From positions 1 to 5,238 of the forward strand of contig JAAFHI010000319.1 in assembly GCA_013298335.1 (NCBI GenBank): a stretch of 5,238 nt of DNA, written 5' to 3'. This stretch comes from Actinomycetota bacterium. Lineage in GTDB: Bacteria > Acidobacteriota > Blastocatellia > Chloracidobacteriales > Chloracidobacteriaceae. Numbering within the stretch: position 1 is the stretch's first letter; every line of letters starts with the position of its first letter. The notes under the pieces were generated by a model. The model was not told the DNA's origin and ran no database searches. It saw nothing but the letters and a program-made list of their open reading frames with translations. Made by a program: the position numbers and the translations under genes. Below are positions 1 to 5,238 of this stretch, piece by piece.

Positions 1-535
1 CGGTGACGAAGAGGACGAGGCTGTCGGAATTGAGCAGCCGCGCGCTCGTCAGCCAGCGCTGCATCATCACGAGCAGGTTGCGCTCGTCGCCGCTGAGATA
101 GCCCATGTCGCCCGCCGGAACGAGCGTTTCCAGAAAGTTGATGATGACCGCGACCTGTTCGCCGTAGTAGAGAAAGCGTTCGATCTGCGCCAGCGCCTGC
201 ACCGGTTCGCGCGGAAGCATCGCGATGGCCTTGGCGTCGGCGAGCGGGTTCGCCACCCGGAGCGTCGCCAGAAACTGCCGCTCGGCGTCCTGCGAACCGA
301 AGGAAATTCCCTCGCTCCGGTTGTAGAGGACGATGTTCTTGTTTCCGAGCATTTCCTGCTGCAAGAAGCTGATCAGTCCGCCGTAGTTGTGCTTGGTCGG
401 GACCAGATCATAGATGTTGTGGTGCAGCAGAAAATGGCACGCTTCGCCGGCGAAGTATTTCCGGCCCATTTCGGCGGCCCAGGTGGGCAGATGACTCAGT
501 TCATCGAGCGTCAGCAGTCGGCGGTTGACGGACAT
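1..535 (-). CDS. AAA-type ATPase, N-terminal part (runs off left edge)
   Basis: The reading frame starts at the ATG at 535-533 and stays open for 178 codons to the window edge, so the C-terminus is missing. A Shine-Dalgarno-like AAAGGA lies about 10 bases upstream of the start. Residues 35-79 (FLLHHNIYDLVP, then LYNRSEGISF) and 129-178 (VIINFLETLVPAGD, LSGDERN) resemble, from memory, the first domain of a bacterial AAA family ATPase group in which a degenerate ATPase-like domain precedes a canonical AAA module. VAVIINFLETL has the hydrophobic run of a Walker B strand but lacks the usual acidic pair. No Walker A motif (GxxxxGKT/S) is visible in the part present, so ATPase activity would depend on sequence outside the window. 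The cellular role is unknown. It is separated from the next minus-strand gene upstream by a terminator, so it is probably transcribed independently. I see no strong promoter: AGTCAA at 609-614 gives a TTGACT -35 on the minus strand without a good -10. The coding call is firm and the family call moderate. Confidence 0.72.
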   Translation of the reverse strand, partial: MSVNRRLLTLDELSHLPTWAAEMGRKYFAGEACHFLLHHNIYDLVPTKHNYGGLISFLQQEMLGNKNIVLYNRSEGISFGSQDAERQFLATLRVANPLADAKAIAMLPREPVQALAQIERFLYYGEQVAVIINFLETLVPAGDMGYLSGDERNLLVMMQRWLTSARLLNSDSLVLFVT

Positions 536-628
536 TCTTTCGTCGTTCCTTTGCGCGAATTCGGAGTGGTGATGTGAACGGCGTACTCTGTGCGGCGCGT
601 TCGGGCGAAGTCAAGTGACGACCGTTCG

Positions 629-694
629 CCACCGGCGCGGAACCCCGACCGCTGGAAAACGCTTCAGGGATCCACCGGTATGGAAACCCGACCG
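629..694. repeat. Imperfect 23-bp direct repeat, 43-bp period
   Basis: The copies lie at 629-651 and 672-694, with the pattern CCACCGG-NNN-GGAA-N-CCCGACCG. They match at 19 of 23 positions, and all differences fall in the central NNN and the single N. The repeat sits in the 5' region of the AAA-type gene, 94-160 bp upstream of its start. A bipartite conserved pattern with a variable middle could be a pair of protein-binding sites, or the remains of a local duplication. No function is shown by the sequence. Confidence 0.5.
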
Positions 695-739
695 TGAGGG
701 AGGGGAGGAACGGCGACCGCGTCGTTCACGTTCCCGCCG

Positions 740-773
740 AAAACAAAAAGGGCGCGCCGAAACGCACCCCTTT
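740..773 (-). terminator. Rho-independent terminator of the small basic protein gene
   Basis: Read on the minus strand, AAAGGG-(G)-TGCG pairs with CGCGCCCTTT around the six-base loop TTTCGG. This gives a ten-pair stem with one bulged G and one G-U pair. It is followed directly by TTTTTGTTTT. The stem begins 28 bases past the stop codon of the 802-1065 gene, the right place for its terminator, and it separates that gene from the AAA-type gene downstream. The plus-strand reading has a poorer T-tract (TTTCTTT), so activity there would be weak. Confidence 0.7.
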
Positions 774-801
774 CTTTAGAACTTGGCTGAAGAAACAGTT
801 T

Positions 802-1065
802 TTATTTCTTTTCGCGGGCGAGGAAATTGCCGGCGATCTGTTCCGCCATGGCGGCCTGCAAATCGTCCGCCGCGCGGGCGAGCAATTTGGCCGCGACGGC
901 CTCGGTGGAGGTCGCCTGCTTCAGCGTCACACAGGTTTCGAGAAGCGAAAGGGTCTGCCGATTGACCGGGACGGTGATGGTGAGGGAGGAACGTCCGCGA
1001 CGTTTCTTTTCAACCGGCGCGGCTGAATCCGAGGCTTTCGCGGTGGCTTTTTTTGCTGCTGCCAT
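802..1065 (-). CDS. Small basic protein, putative ribbon-helix-helix DNA-binding protein
   Basis: This gene encodes 87 residues. The start ATG at 1065-1063 is preceded by TAAGGAG (1078-1084), 12 bases upstream. Residues 1-25 form an Ala/Lys/Arg-rich tail (AAAKKATAKAS, then EKKRRGR), like a histone H1-type basic tail. After it comes a strand-like segment SLTITVPV, a helix around TLSLLETCVTLKQA, and, after the cap-like TST, a second helix EAVAAKLLARAADDL. That order of basic arm, short beta strand and two helices is the pattern of Arc/CopG/MetJ ribbon-helix-helix proteins, which bind DNA as dimers through the strand. I infer a regulator or small nucleoid-associated protein; no sequence match was recognised. 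It appears monocistronic, with a good promoter (1134-1163) and a terminator (740-773). Palindromes at the promoter and in the leader would suit autoregulation. The alternative is an unrelated short helical protein. The coding call rests on start signal, promoter, terminator and sensible protein composition. Confidence 0.72.
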   Translation of the reverse strand: MAAAKKATAKASDSAAPVEKKRRGRSSLTITVPVNRQTLSLLETCVTLKQATSTEAVAAKLLARAADDLQAAMAEQIAGNFLAREKK

Positions 1066-1090
1066 AATCTTCAGGTTCTCCTTAAATTTT

Positions 1091-1107
1091 AATTTCCGTT
1101 GGAAATT
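1091..1107. repeat. Perfect 7-bp inverted repeat in the leader of the small basic gene
   Basis: AATTTCC (1091-1097) and GGAAATT (1101-1107) are perfect complements around three bases. On the minus strand this lies between the predicted transcription start (about 1127) and the TAAGGAG ribosome-binding site, with its near end 6 bases from that site. It could form a small leader hairpin or act as a DNA operator. The stem is A/T-rich, so an RNA hairpin would be weak. Confidence 0.45.
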
Positions 1108-1129
1108 GGTTTTCGATTTATTCCGACGG

Positions 1130-1147
1130 GAAAACTATATGGTTTTC
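1130..1147. promoter_or_regulatory. Palindrome overlapping the -10 box, possible operator
   Basis: GAAAAC (1130-1135) and GTTTTC (1142-1147) are perfect inverted arms around TATATG. The dyad covers the -10 hexamer at 1134-1139 of the predicted minus-strand promoter, where a bound repressor would block transcription. The ribbon-helix-helix-like product of the same gene is a natural candidate, but that link is inference. Confidence 0.35.
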
Positions 1148-1163
1148 ACCGGGAATTTGTAAA
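1134..1163 (-). promoter_or_regulatory. Sigma70-like promoter of the small basic protein gene
   Basis: On the minus strand the -35 box is TTTACA (1158-1163) and the -10 box is TATAGT (1134-1139), separated by 18 bp. Each matches consensus at five of six positions. Transcription would begin near 1127, giving a leader of about 60 bases. The promoter lies in the most AT-rich stretch of the window (42 G/C among 120 bases at 1081-1200). Confidence 0.5.
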
Positions 1164-1202
1164 CCGAAACATTTTTCGAACGGAAGCCACTGAAAATCAA
1201 GG

Positions 1203-1832
1203 CTATGCATGACTTGCGACGAGTTCCGGCGCTTCACGTTGCGCGGGCTTGCGGGCCGTCAAAAAAGCGGAAAATTTTTCAATCACCGGCTGCTTTCCGT
1301 GAAACAGAAAATTGCGCGAAACACCGTCAACCGAGCGCGAAACAATCCCGACAAAATGCTGTTTTTTCTGAATCAGAAACGAGAATGGGCCAAGAATTGC
1401 GGCGCGCAATCCGGTCAGATCGTACTCGGCGTAGGCCTGCGCGGCTTCCAGTTCGGCATAGGAAATCACCGCCTCGGCCTGCCACTGCTGGTGGCGCAGG
1501 CTCACGATGACGATGCCGCGTTCGTAGCACTGCGCCACGCTGTAGGCCCGGTCGATCTCGTCGCTCGGGTGGCCGACGTTGAGCCGGTCGAGAATGTACG
1601 AGGCGTCGGGCAGCGGCGCGCCGAAGTCGGCGGCGGCGGCGAGTCGATCCAGCCGGACGCGGTCCTGCTCGGCAATCCGCAGCGGCTGGCGGACGCGGTC
1701 GCGCAGGACGAGCGCCCACACGGCGTAGGTTGAGCCGAGCGCGACGACAATGAACGTGATCTGCATTGAAAGCGGAAGCTGGCTGAAGCTTCCCTGCTGT
1801 TGAAGAAACCAGACGAGGAGCGTGGGAGGCAT
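1203..1832 (-). CDS. Membrane-anchored protein of unknown function, single N-terminal helix
   Basis: This gene encodes 209 residues. I do not recognise the family. Residues 24-44 (ITFIVVALGSTYAVWALVL at the core) form one convincing transmembrane helix. It is followed by RDRVRQPLR, so the positive-inside rule puts the C-terminal part in the cytoplasm. Residues 45-66 are highly charged and probably helical. The remaining ~140 residues alternate short hydrophobic stretches with polar turns (ERGIVIVSL, AVISYAELEAA, HFVGIVSRSVDG, SRNFLFHGK), suggesting a compact alpha/beta or PH-like domain; that is inference only. No cysteine pair, catalytic motif or nucleotide-binding motif stands out. The first in-frame ATG, at 1832-1830, is used although no clear ribosome-binding site precedes it. 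Met23, just before the helix, is an alternative but also lacks one. A 721-bp repeat region separates it from trxB upstream, so it is probably transcribed alone. A palindrome at 1856-1891 lies just upstream. No good terminator is visible after its stop. Confidence 0.72.
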   Translation of the reverse strand: MPPTLLVWFLQQQGSFSQLPLSMQITFIVVALGSTYAVWALVLRDRVRQPLRIAEQDRVRLDRLAAAADFGAPLPDASYILDRLNVGHPSDEIDRAYSVAQCYERGIVIVSLRHQQWQAEAVISYAELEAAQAYAEYDLTGLRAAILGPFSFLIQKKQHFVGIVSRSVDGVSRNFLFHGKQPVIEKFSAFLTARKPAQREAPELVASHA

Positions 1833-1855
1833 GGCGGGTCACCCGGCGCATAGAT

Positions 1856-1891
1856 TTTTGGTACGTACTCTTTCCAACATACGAACCAAAA
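1856..1891. promoter_or_regulatory. 12-bp-arm palindrome upstream of the membrane-protein gene
   Basis: The arms 1856-1867 (TTTTGGTACGTA) and 1880-1891 (TACGAACCAAAA) pair at 11 of 12 positions; only 1863/1884 fails. The 12-base spacer makes a large dyad whose near edge is 23 bp from the ATG of the 1203-1832 gene. Its position and size fit an operator or a hairpin in the 5' leader. The surrounding sequence has no convincing -35/-10 pair, so the regulator and mode are unknown. Confidence 0.5.
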
Positions 1892-1902
1892 CGCCGGAAG
1901 TG

Positions 1903-1982
1903 AAGTCCGGGAGTCGGGGGTCTTGGCGTCTGGGAGTCTCGGAGTCTGGGAGTCTGGGAGTCTTGGAGTCGGGAGTTTCGGA
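1903..1982 (+). repeat. Short tandem array of an AGTCTNGG unit (left copy)
   Basis: The unit is AGTCT followed by GGG, CGG or TGG. It recurs with 8-bp spacing from about 1928, with degenerate 7-bp versions (AGTCGGG) at both ends. At least five good units are readable between 1931 and 1975. The strand quoted is that on which the unit reads AGTCT. Its last 32 bases return in inverted orientation at 2460-2491. Arrays like this change unit number easily by replication slippage. Confidence 0.75.
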
Positions 1983-2007
1983 ATTTGTAACCGTTCAGCC
2001 GCCGTTT

Positions 2008-2029
2008 GCCCTGCCTGAACGGACAGGGC
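2008..2029 (+). repeat. Hairpin GCCCTG-CC/GG-CAGGGC, left copy
   Basis: GCCCTG (2008-2013) pairs with CAGGGC (2024-2029). Inside, CC pairs with GG next to a single bulged A, around the loop TGAAC. The same stem with a different loop recurs inverted at 2366-2390. Keeping the stem while the loop diverges suggests the fold is preserved. Read on the plus strand no T-run follows, so this copy is not a terminator in that direction. Confidence 0.6.
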
Positions 2030-2102
2030 TCTTCAAAAACAAGCTTCGTGATGGTCTTTGAAAAATTGATTCGGTAATTGACGGTTGGCTGGATCCCGGA
2101 AA

Positions 2103-2287
2103 GGCGCGGATGCGCCGGCAGATAATAGCCGCGCCCGTCAGGGCGTGGTCCACTCGGCAACCGCATTCGGAGCGCCAACGGCGCGGCACCGGAAACGAAT
2201 GTGCCGCCGCTGACGCGGCTCACGATTTTTCCGCCAATCCACCCCGCCCTGACGGGCGGGGCTATTGTCTGGCGGCGCATCCGCGCC
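2103..2287. repeat. 47-bp inner inverted repeat, two hairpins in each arm
   Basis: The arms 2103-2149 and 2241-2287 are 43 of 47 identical when one is inverted. Each arm holds two small self-complementary parts. The first is GGCGC-4-GCGCC, at 2103-2116 and 2274-2287. The second is a GC-rich hairpin: at 2129-2148 (CGCCC-GTCA-GGGCG core) and at 2242-2261 (CCCCGCCC-TGAC-GGGCGGGG, a perfect 8-bp stem with a four-base loop). Paired palindromic units in opposite orientation are the hallmark of REP/BIME-type intergenic repeats. Two of the four differences between arms fall in the stem of the second hairpin, where the left copy still keeps a G-U pair. Confidence 0.7.
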
Positions 2288-2351
2288 TCTCGCGTTGAAA
2301 TCCGATGTGTCTTTATTACCGGTTCAAATTTTCAAAAACCATCACGGGGCT

Positions 2352-2390
2352 TAAAAAATGGAAATAGCCCTGTCCTTGAGAGGCAGGGCT
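2352..2390 (-). terminator. Hairpin plus imperfect U-tract, possible trxB terminator
   Basis: On the minus strand AGCCCTG and CAGGGCT (2384-2390 and 2366-2372) form a 7-bp stem. Two more C-G pairs lie inside it beside a bulged A. The sequence ATTTCCATTTTTT follows. It is 163 bases beyond the trxB stop and is the first hairpin with a following T-run on that strand, so it may end trxB transcripts. The tract is broken by ACC-type interruptions and the hairpin also belongs to the repeat mosaic, so confidence is limited. Confidence 0.4.
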
Positions 2391-2450
2391 ACAACCGGGC
2401 GGAACAGTTACTGGAATTTTGAAGTGAGGAGCGCAGCCACGTCGGACAGG

Positions 2451-2557
2451 GTCTGTGACTCCGAGACTCCCGACTCCAAGACTCCCAGACTTCTAACGGA
2501 AAGGGGTCGGGTCCGTGACTCCAAGACTCCCGACTCCCAGACTCCGAGACTTCTTAC
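2451..2557 (-). repeat. Two tandem 60-bp-period copies of the AGTCTNGG array (right copy)
   Basis: Bases 2451-2497 and 2511-2557 align without gaps at an exact 60-bp offset and match at 42 of 47 positions. On the minus strand each reads as AGTCTNGG/AGTCGGG units, the inverse of the left array at 1903-1982. The second copy runs into the TAA stop codon of trxB (2554-2556), so the repeat block has reached the end of the gene. The first copy has TTCTAAC where the second has TTCTTAC. Confidence 0.75.
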
Positions 2558-3531
2558 TTGTGGGCCTGCTCTTCGAGCCAGCGTTCGGCGTCGATGGCGG
2601 CCATGCAGCCCGATCCGGCGGCGGTGACGGCCTGCCGGTAGGTGAAATCCTGCACGTCGCCGGCGGCGAAGACGCCCTCGACGCTCGTATTGGTCGTTCC
2701 GGGCGTGGTGATGAGGTAGCCCGCTTCATTCATGTCCAACTGACCGGTGAACAGGCTCGTGTTCGGATTGTGTCCGATGGCGATGAACAGCCCGTCGCAC
2801 GTGAAGTCGGTCACTTCGTCGGTCTGGACGTTGCGGAGTTTGATGCCGGTCACGCCACTGTCGCGGTCACCCAGCACCTCGGTCACGACCGAATCCCAGA
2901 TGTACTCGATCTTCGGATTGGCGAAGGCCCGCGCCTGCATGATTTTCGAGGCCCGCAGTCCCTTCCGGCGATGGATGAGCGTGACCTTCGAGCAGTATTT
3001 CGTGAGAAAGGCCGCTTCCTCGACCGCCGTGTCGCCGCCGCCGACGACCACGATTTCGCGGTCCTTGAAGAAAAAGCCGTCGCAGGTCGCGCAGGCCGAC
3101 ACGCCGTAGCCCATCAGGTGCGCTTCCGTCGGCAGGCCGAGGAGCTTGGCCGACGCCCCGGTCGTGATAATCACCGAATCGGCGGTGTATTCGTCATTTT
3201 CCGACCACAGCCGGAAGGGCCGGACGCTCAGGTCCACCTTCGTCACGTCCTGGGTCAGAATCTGGGTCTCGAACCGGACCGCCTGCGCCCGCATGTTCAT
3301 CATCAGTTCCGGGCCCATGATGCCGTGTTCGAAGCCGGGGTAGTTGTCCACGTCGGTCGTGATCATCAACTGGCCGCCGGGGATGTTCTGCTCGCCGGTT
3401 TCACGCTTCGCGCCGCTCCCCTCGAACATGAGCGGGGAGAGATTGGCGCGGGCGGCGTAGATGGCGGCGGTAAAACCGGCGGGACCGGCCCCAATGATGA
3501 TGAGTTGACGATGGTTCGGTGTAGTGGACAC
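2554..3531 (-). CDS. trxB: Thioredoxin reductase (NADPH), low-molecular-weight FAD type
   Basis: TrxB is a cytosolic flavoenzyme that passes electrons from NADPH via FAD and a redox-active disulfide to thioredoxin. The 325-residue length matches the family (about 310-330). Visible motifs in order are: FAD-binding GAGPAG at 14-19, PGGQL/TTDVDNYPG near 51-66, the active-site pair CATC at 147-150 followed by D151, NADPH-binding GGGDTA at 164-169, HRRKGLR at 187-193 (the basic residues that select NADPH over NADH), and the second FAD motif FAAGDV at 288-293 with RQA at 299-301. All catalytic elements are intact. The loop before GGQL (GSGAKRETGEQNIP) is roughly ten residues longer than I recall for E. 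coli. I chose the GTG at 3531-3529: GGAGG (3543-3547) lies 11 bases upstream and the FAD motif then starts at the usual distance. An in-frame ATG at 3672 would add a 47-residue extension with no family resemblance and would overlap the promoter. It is divergent from ffh, with its own promoter. Confidence 0.97.
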   Translation of the reverse strand: MSTTPNHRQLIIIGAGPAGFTAAIYAARANLSPLMFEGSGAKRETGEQNIPGGQLMITTDVDNYPGFEHGIMGPELMMNMRAQAVRFETQILTQDVTKVDLSVRPFRLWSENDEYTADSVIITTGASAKLLGLPTEAHLMGYGVSACATCDGFFFKDREIVVVGGGDTAVEEAAFLTKYCSKVTLIHRRKGLRASKIMQARAFANPKIEYIWDSVVTEVLGDRDSGVTGIKLRNVQTDEVTDFTCDGLFIAIGHNPNTSLFTGQLDMNEAGYLITTPGTTNTSVEGVFAAGDVQDFTYRQAVTAAGSGCMAAIDAERWLEEQAHK

Positions 3532-3542
3532 GGCGGGGCGTA

Positions 3543-3547
3543 CCTCC
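3543..3547 (-). promoter_or_regulatory. Ribosome-binding site fixing the trxB GTG start
   Basis: On the minus strand GGAGG (within GGAGGTA, 3541-3547) sits 11 bases before GTG at 3531. It is the only strong Shine-Dalgarno sequence upstream of the conserved FAD-binding motif, and so decides for the GTG start over the upstream in-frame ATG at 3672. Confidence 0.75.
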
Positions 3548-3586
3548 GGGAATGTGGCTCGGCGAATATGGACGCGCGAAAACGGT

Positions 3587-3616
3587 ATTCTAAGGGCCTG
3601 CTCCGACCGATGGCAA
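3587..3616 (-). promoter_or_regulatory. Sigma70-like promoter of trxB
   Basis: On the minus strand the -35 box is TTGCCA (3611-3616) and the -10 box is TAGAAT (3587-3592), with an 18-bp spacer. Both are five-of-six matches. Transcription would begin near 3580, giving a leader of about 49 bases containing GGAGG. It lies back to back with the ffh promoter, the -35 boxes 46 bp apart. Confidence 0.5.
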
Positions 3617-3662
3617 GGCGGCTCGGCACGCGCGCCGCTGCCCCGACAATCCTTCAAACTGC

Positions 3663-3691
3663 TTGACGACATTCCCGAATGCCTTTATCTT
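3663..3691 (+). promoter_or_regulatory. Sigma70-like promoter of ffh
   Basis: The -35 box is TTGACG (3663-3668, five of six) and the -10 box is TATCTT (3686-3691, four of six), with the optimal 17-bp spacer. The predicted start is near 3698, leaving a leader of about 64 bases before the ATG. Confidence 0.5.
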
Positions 3692-3709
3692 GACCGCTTT
3701 CCTTATTCG

Positions 3710-3738
3710 TCGGGCAAGGTGTGCCCGAACCTTCGGGC
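3710..3738 (+). promoter_or_regulatory. Two mutually exclusive hairpins in the ffh leader
   Basis: Stem A pairs TCGGGCA (3710-3716) with TGCCCGA (3722-3728) around a five-base loop. Stem B pairs GCCCGA (3723-3728) with TCGGGC (3733-3738) around ACCT. Both need bases 3723-3728, so only one can form at a time. The last stem ends 12 bases before the GGAG ribosome-binding site. No T-run follows either stem, so this is not a classic attenuator. Whether it has any regulatory role is unknown. Confidence 0.4.
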
Positions 3739-3750
3739 GAAAGATTCAGC

Positions 3751-3754
3751 GGAG
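3751..3754 (+). promoter_or_regulatory. Ribosome-binding site of ffh
   Basis: GGAG lies 7 bases before the ATG at 3762, a normal spacing. It supports starting Ffh at MFDSLSEKLK and not 33 codons earlier, where the same frame is open back to 3663 but overlaps the predicted promoter. Confidence 0.75.
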
Positions 3755-3761
3755 ACGGACC

Positions 3762-5228
<1,467 letters not shown>

Positions 5229-5238
5229 CAGCGAGTAG

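Larger units (their letters stand above)
1833..2553. other. 721-bp gene-free repeat mosaic, large imperfect palindrome
   Basis: I see no believable gene here. Frames across it translate repeats and show no domain. Four blocks on the left recur in the same order, inverted, on the right. They are 1951-1982 with 2460-2491 (31 of 32 identical), the hairpin 2008-2029 with 2366-2390, 2047-2078 with 2315-2346 (28 of 32), and 2103-2149 with 2241-2287 (43 of 47). The central spacer, 2150-2240, contains its own dyads (CATTCG 2164-2169 with CGAATG 2196-2201; GCGCC-AAC-GGCGC 2172-2184). The right arm carries about 44 extra bases between its outermost two blocks. The collinear order implies that two copies of one multi-part element lie head to head. 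I infer a REP/BIME-like or MITE-like intergenic element. No transposase is present. Confidence 0.75.

Noticed and set aside
1150..1200. Intrinsic terminator after the 1203-1832 gene
   Set aside because: Only a five-pair CGAAA/TTTCG hairpin with a poor T-run is present, too weak to call.
1846..1890. Sigma70 promoter for the 1203-1832 gene (TTGGAA with TATGCG on the minus strand)
   Set aside because: The spacing is 19 bp and the -10 matches only about half of consensus, so it is not better than chance.
1327..2280. A 317-codon minus-strand frame reaching from the repeat region into the membrane-protein gene
   Set aside because: It translates the AGTCTNGG array (SQTPRLRDSQTPR) and hairpins, then an Arg-rich shadow of the 1203-1832 gene in another frame.
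1903..2557. Possible CRISPR array because of regular short repeats
   Set aside because: The unit is 8 bp with no unique spacers, and the larger repeats are inverted. No cas gene is present.
2515..3666. A 383-codon plus-strand frame opposite trxB
   Set aside because: It is antisense to trxB, whose catalytic and cofactor motifs are all intact on the minus strand. It starts inside the repeat array and has no ribosome-binding site.
3532..3672. Longer trxB starting at the ATG at 3672
   Set aside because: The added 47 residues resemble no TrxB N-terminus, they would span the predicted trxB promoter, and the GGAGG before the GTG at 3531 gives a better start.

Overview
The window holds five protein genes. 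Four are on the minus strand and one, ffh, is on the plus strand, divergent from trxB. The DNA is GC-rich apart from one AT-rich patch (about 35% GC by my count over 1081-1200). Two genes are confidently identified: trxB (thioredoxin reductase) and ffh (the SRP54-type GTPase of the signal recognition particle). The others are the N-terminal part of an AAA-type ATPase cut by the left edge, a small basic protein whose fold pattern looks ribbon-helix-helix, and a one-helix membrane-anchored protein of unknown function. This is an ordinary chromosomal segment of a free-standing bacterium. The phylum cannot be fixed from it. The Met/Gly-rich Ffh tail, the GC content and the repeat-filled spacer would fit a planctomycete/verrucomicrobial/lentisphaeral relative, but that is a weak guess.

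Layout from left to right: 1-535 (minus), AAA-type ATPase N-terminus; 536-801, spacer with a 43-bp-period direct repeat and a good intrinsic terminator for the next gene; 802-1065 (minus), small putative DNA-binding protein with its own sigma70-like promoter and small palindromes at and below it; 1203-1832 (minus), membrane-anchored orphan with a 12-bp-arm palindrome just upstream; 1833-2553, 721 bp without a believable gene; 2554-3531 (minus), trxB; 3532-3761, divergent promoter region; 3762-5228 (plus), ffh, ending 10 bases before the window edge.

The most striking part is the 721-bp spacer. It is a mosaic of repeats laid out as a large imperfect palindrome. Arrays of an 8-bp unit (AGTCTNGG) lie at the outside, and inside them are three further collinear inverted blocks around a roughly 90-bp core that itself folds. 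The right outer array is also tandemly duplicated with an exact 60-bp period, up to the trxB stop codon. Long reading frames cross this region, but they translate the repeats and are not credible genes.

Functionally, TrxB maintains cytosolic thiol redox balance and Ffh targets nascent membrane proteins. They share an intergenic region with facing sigma70-like promoters, but nothing shows they are co-regulated. The ffh leader can form two mutually exclusive hairpins. No mobile-element gene, CRISPR array, tRNA or rRNA was found.
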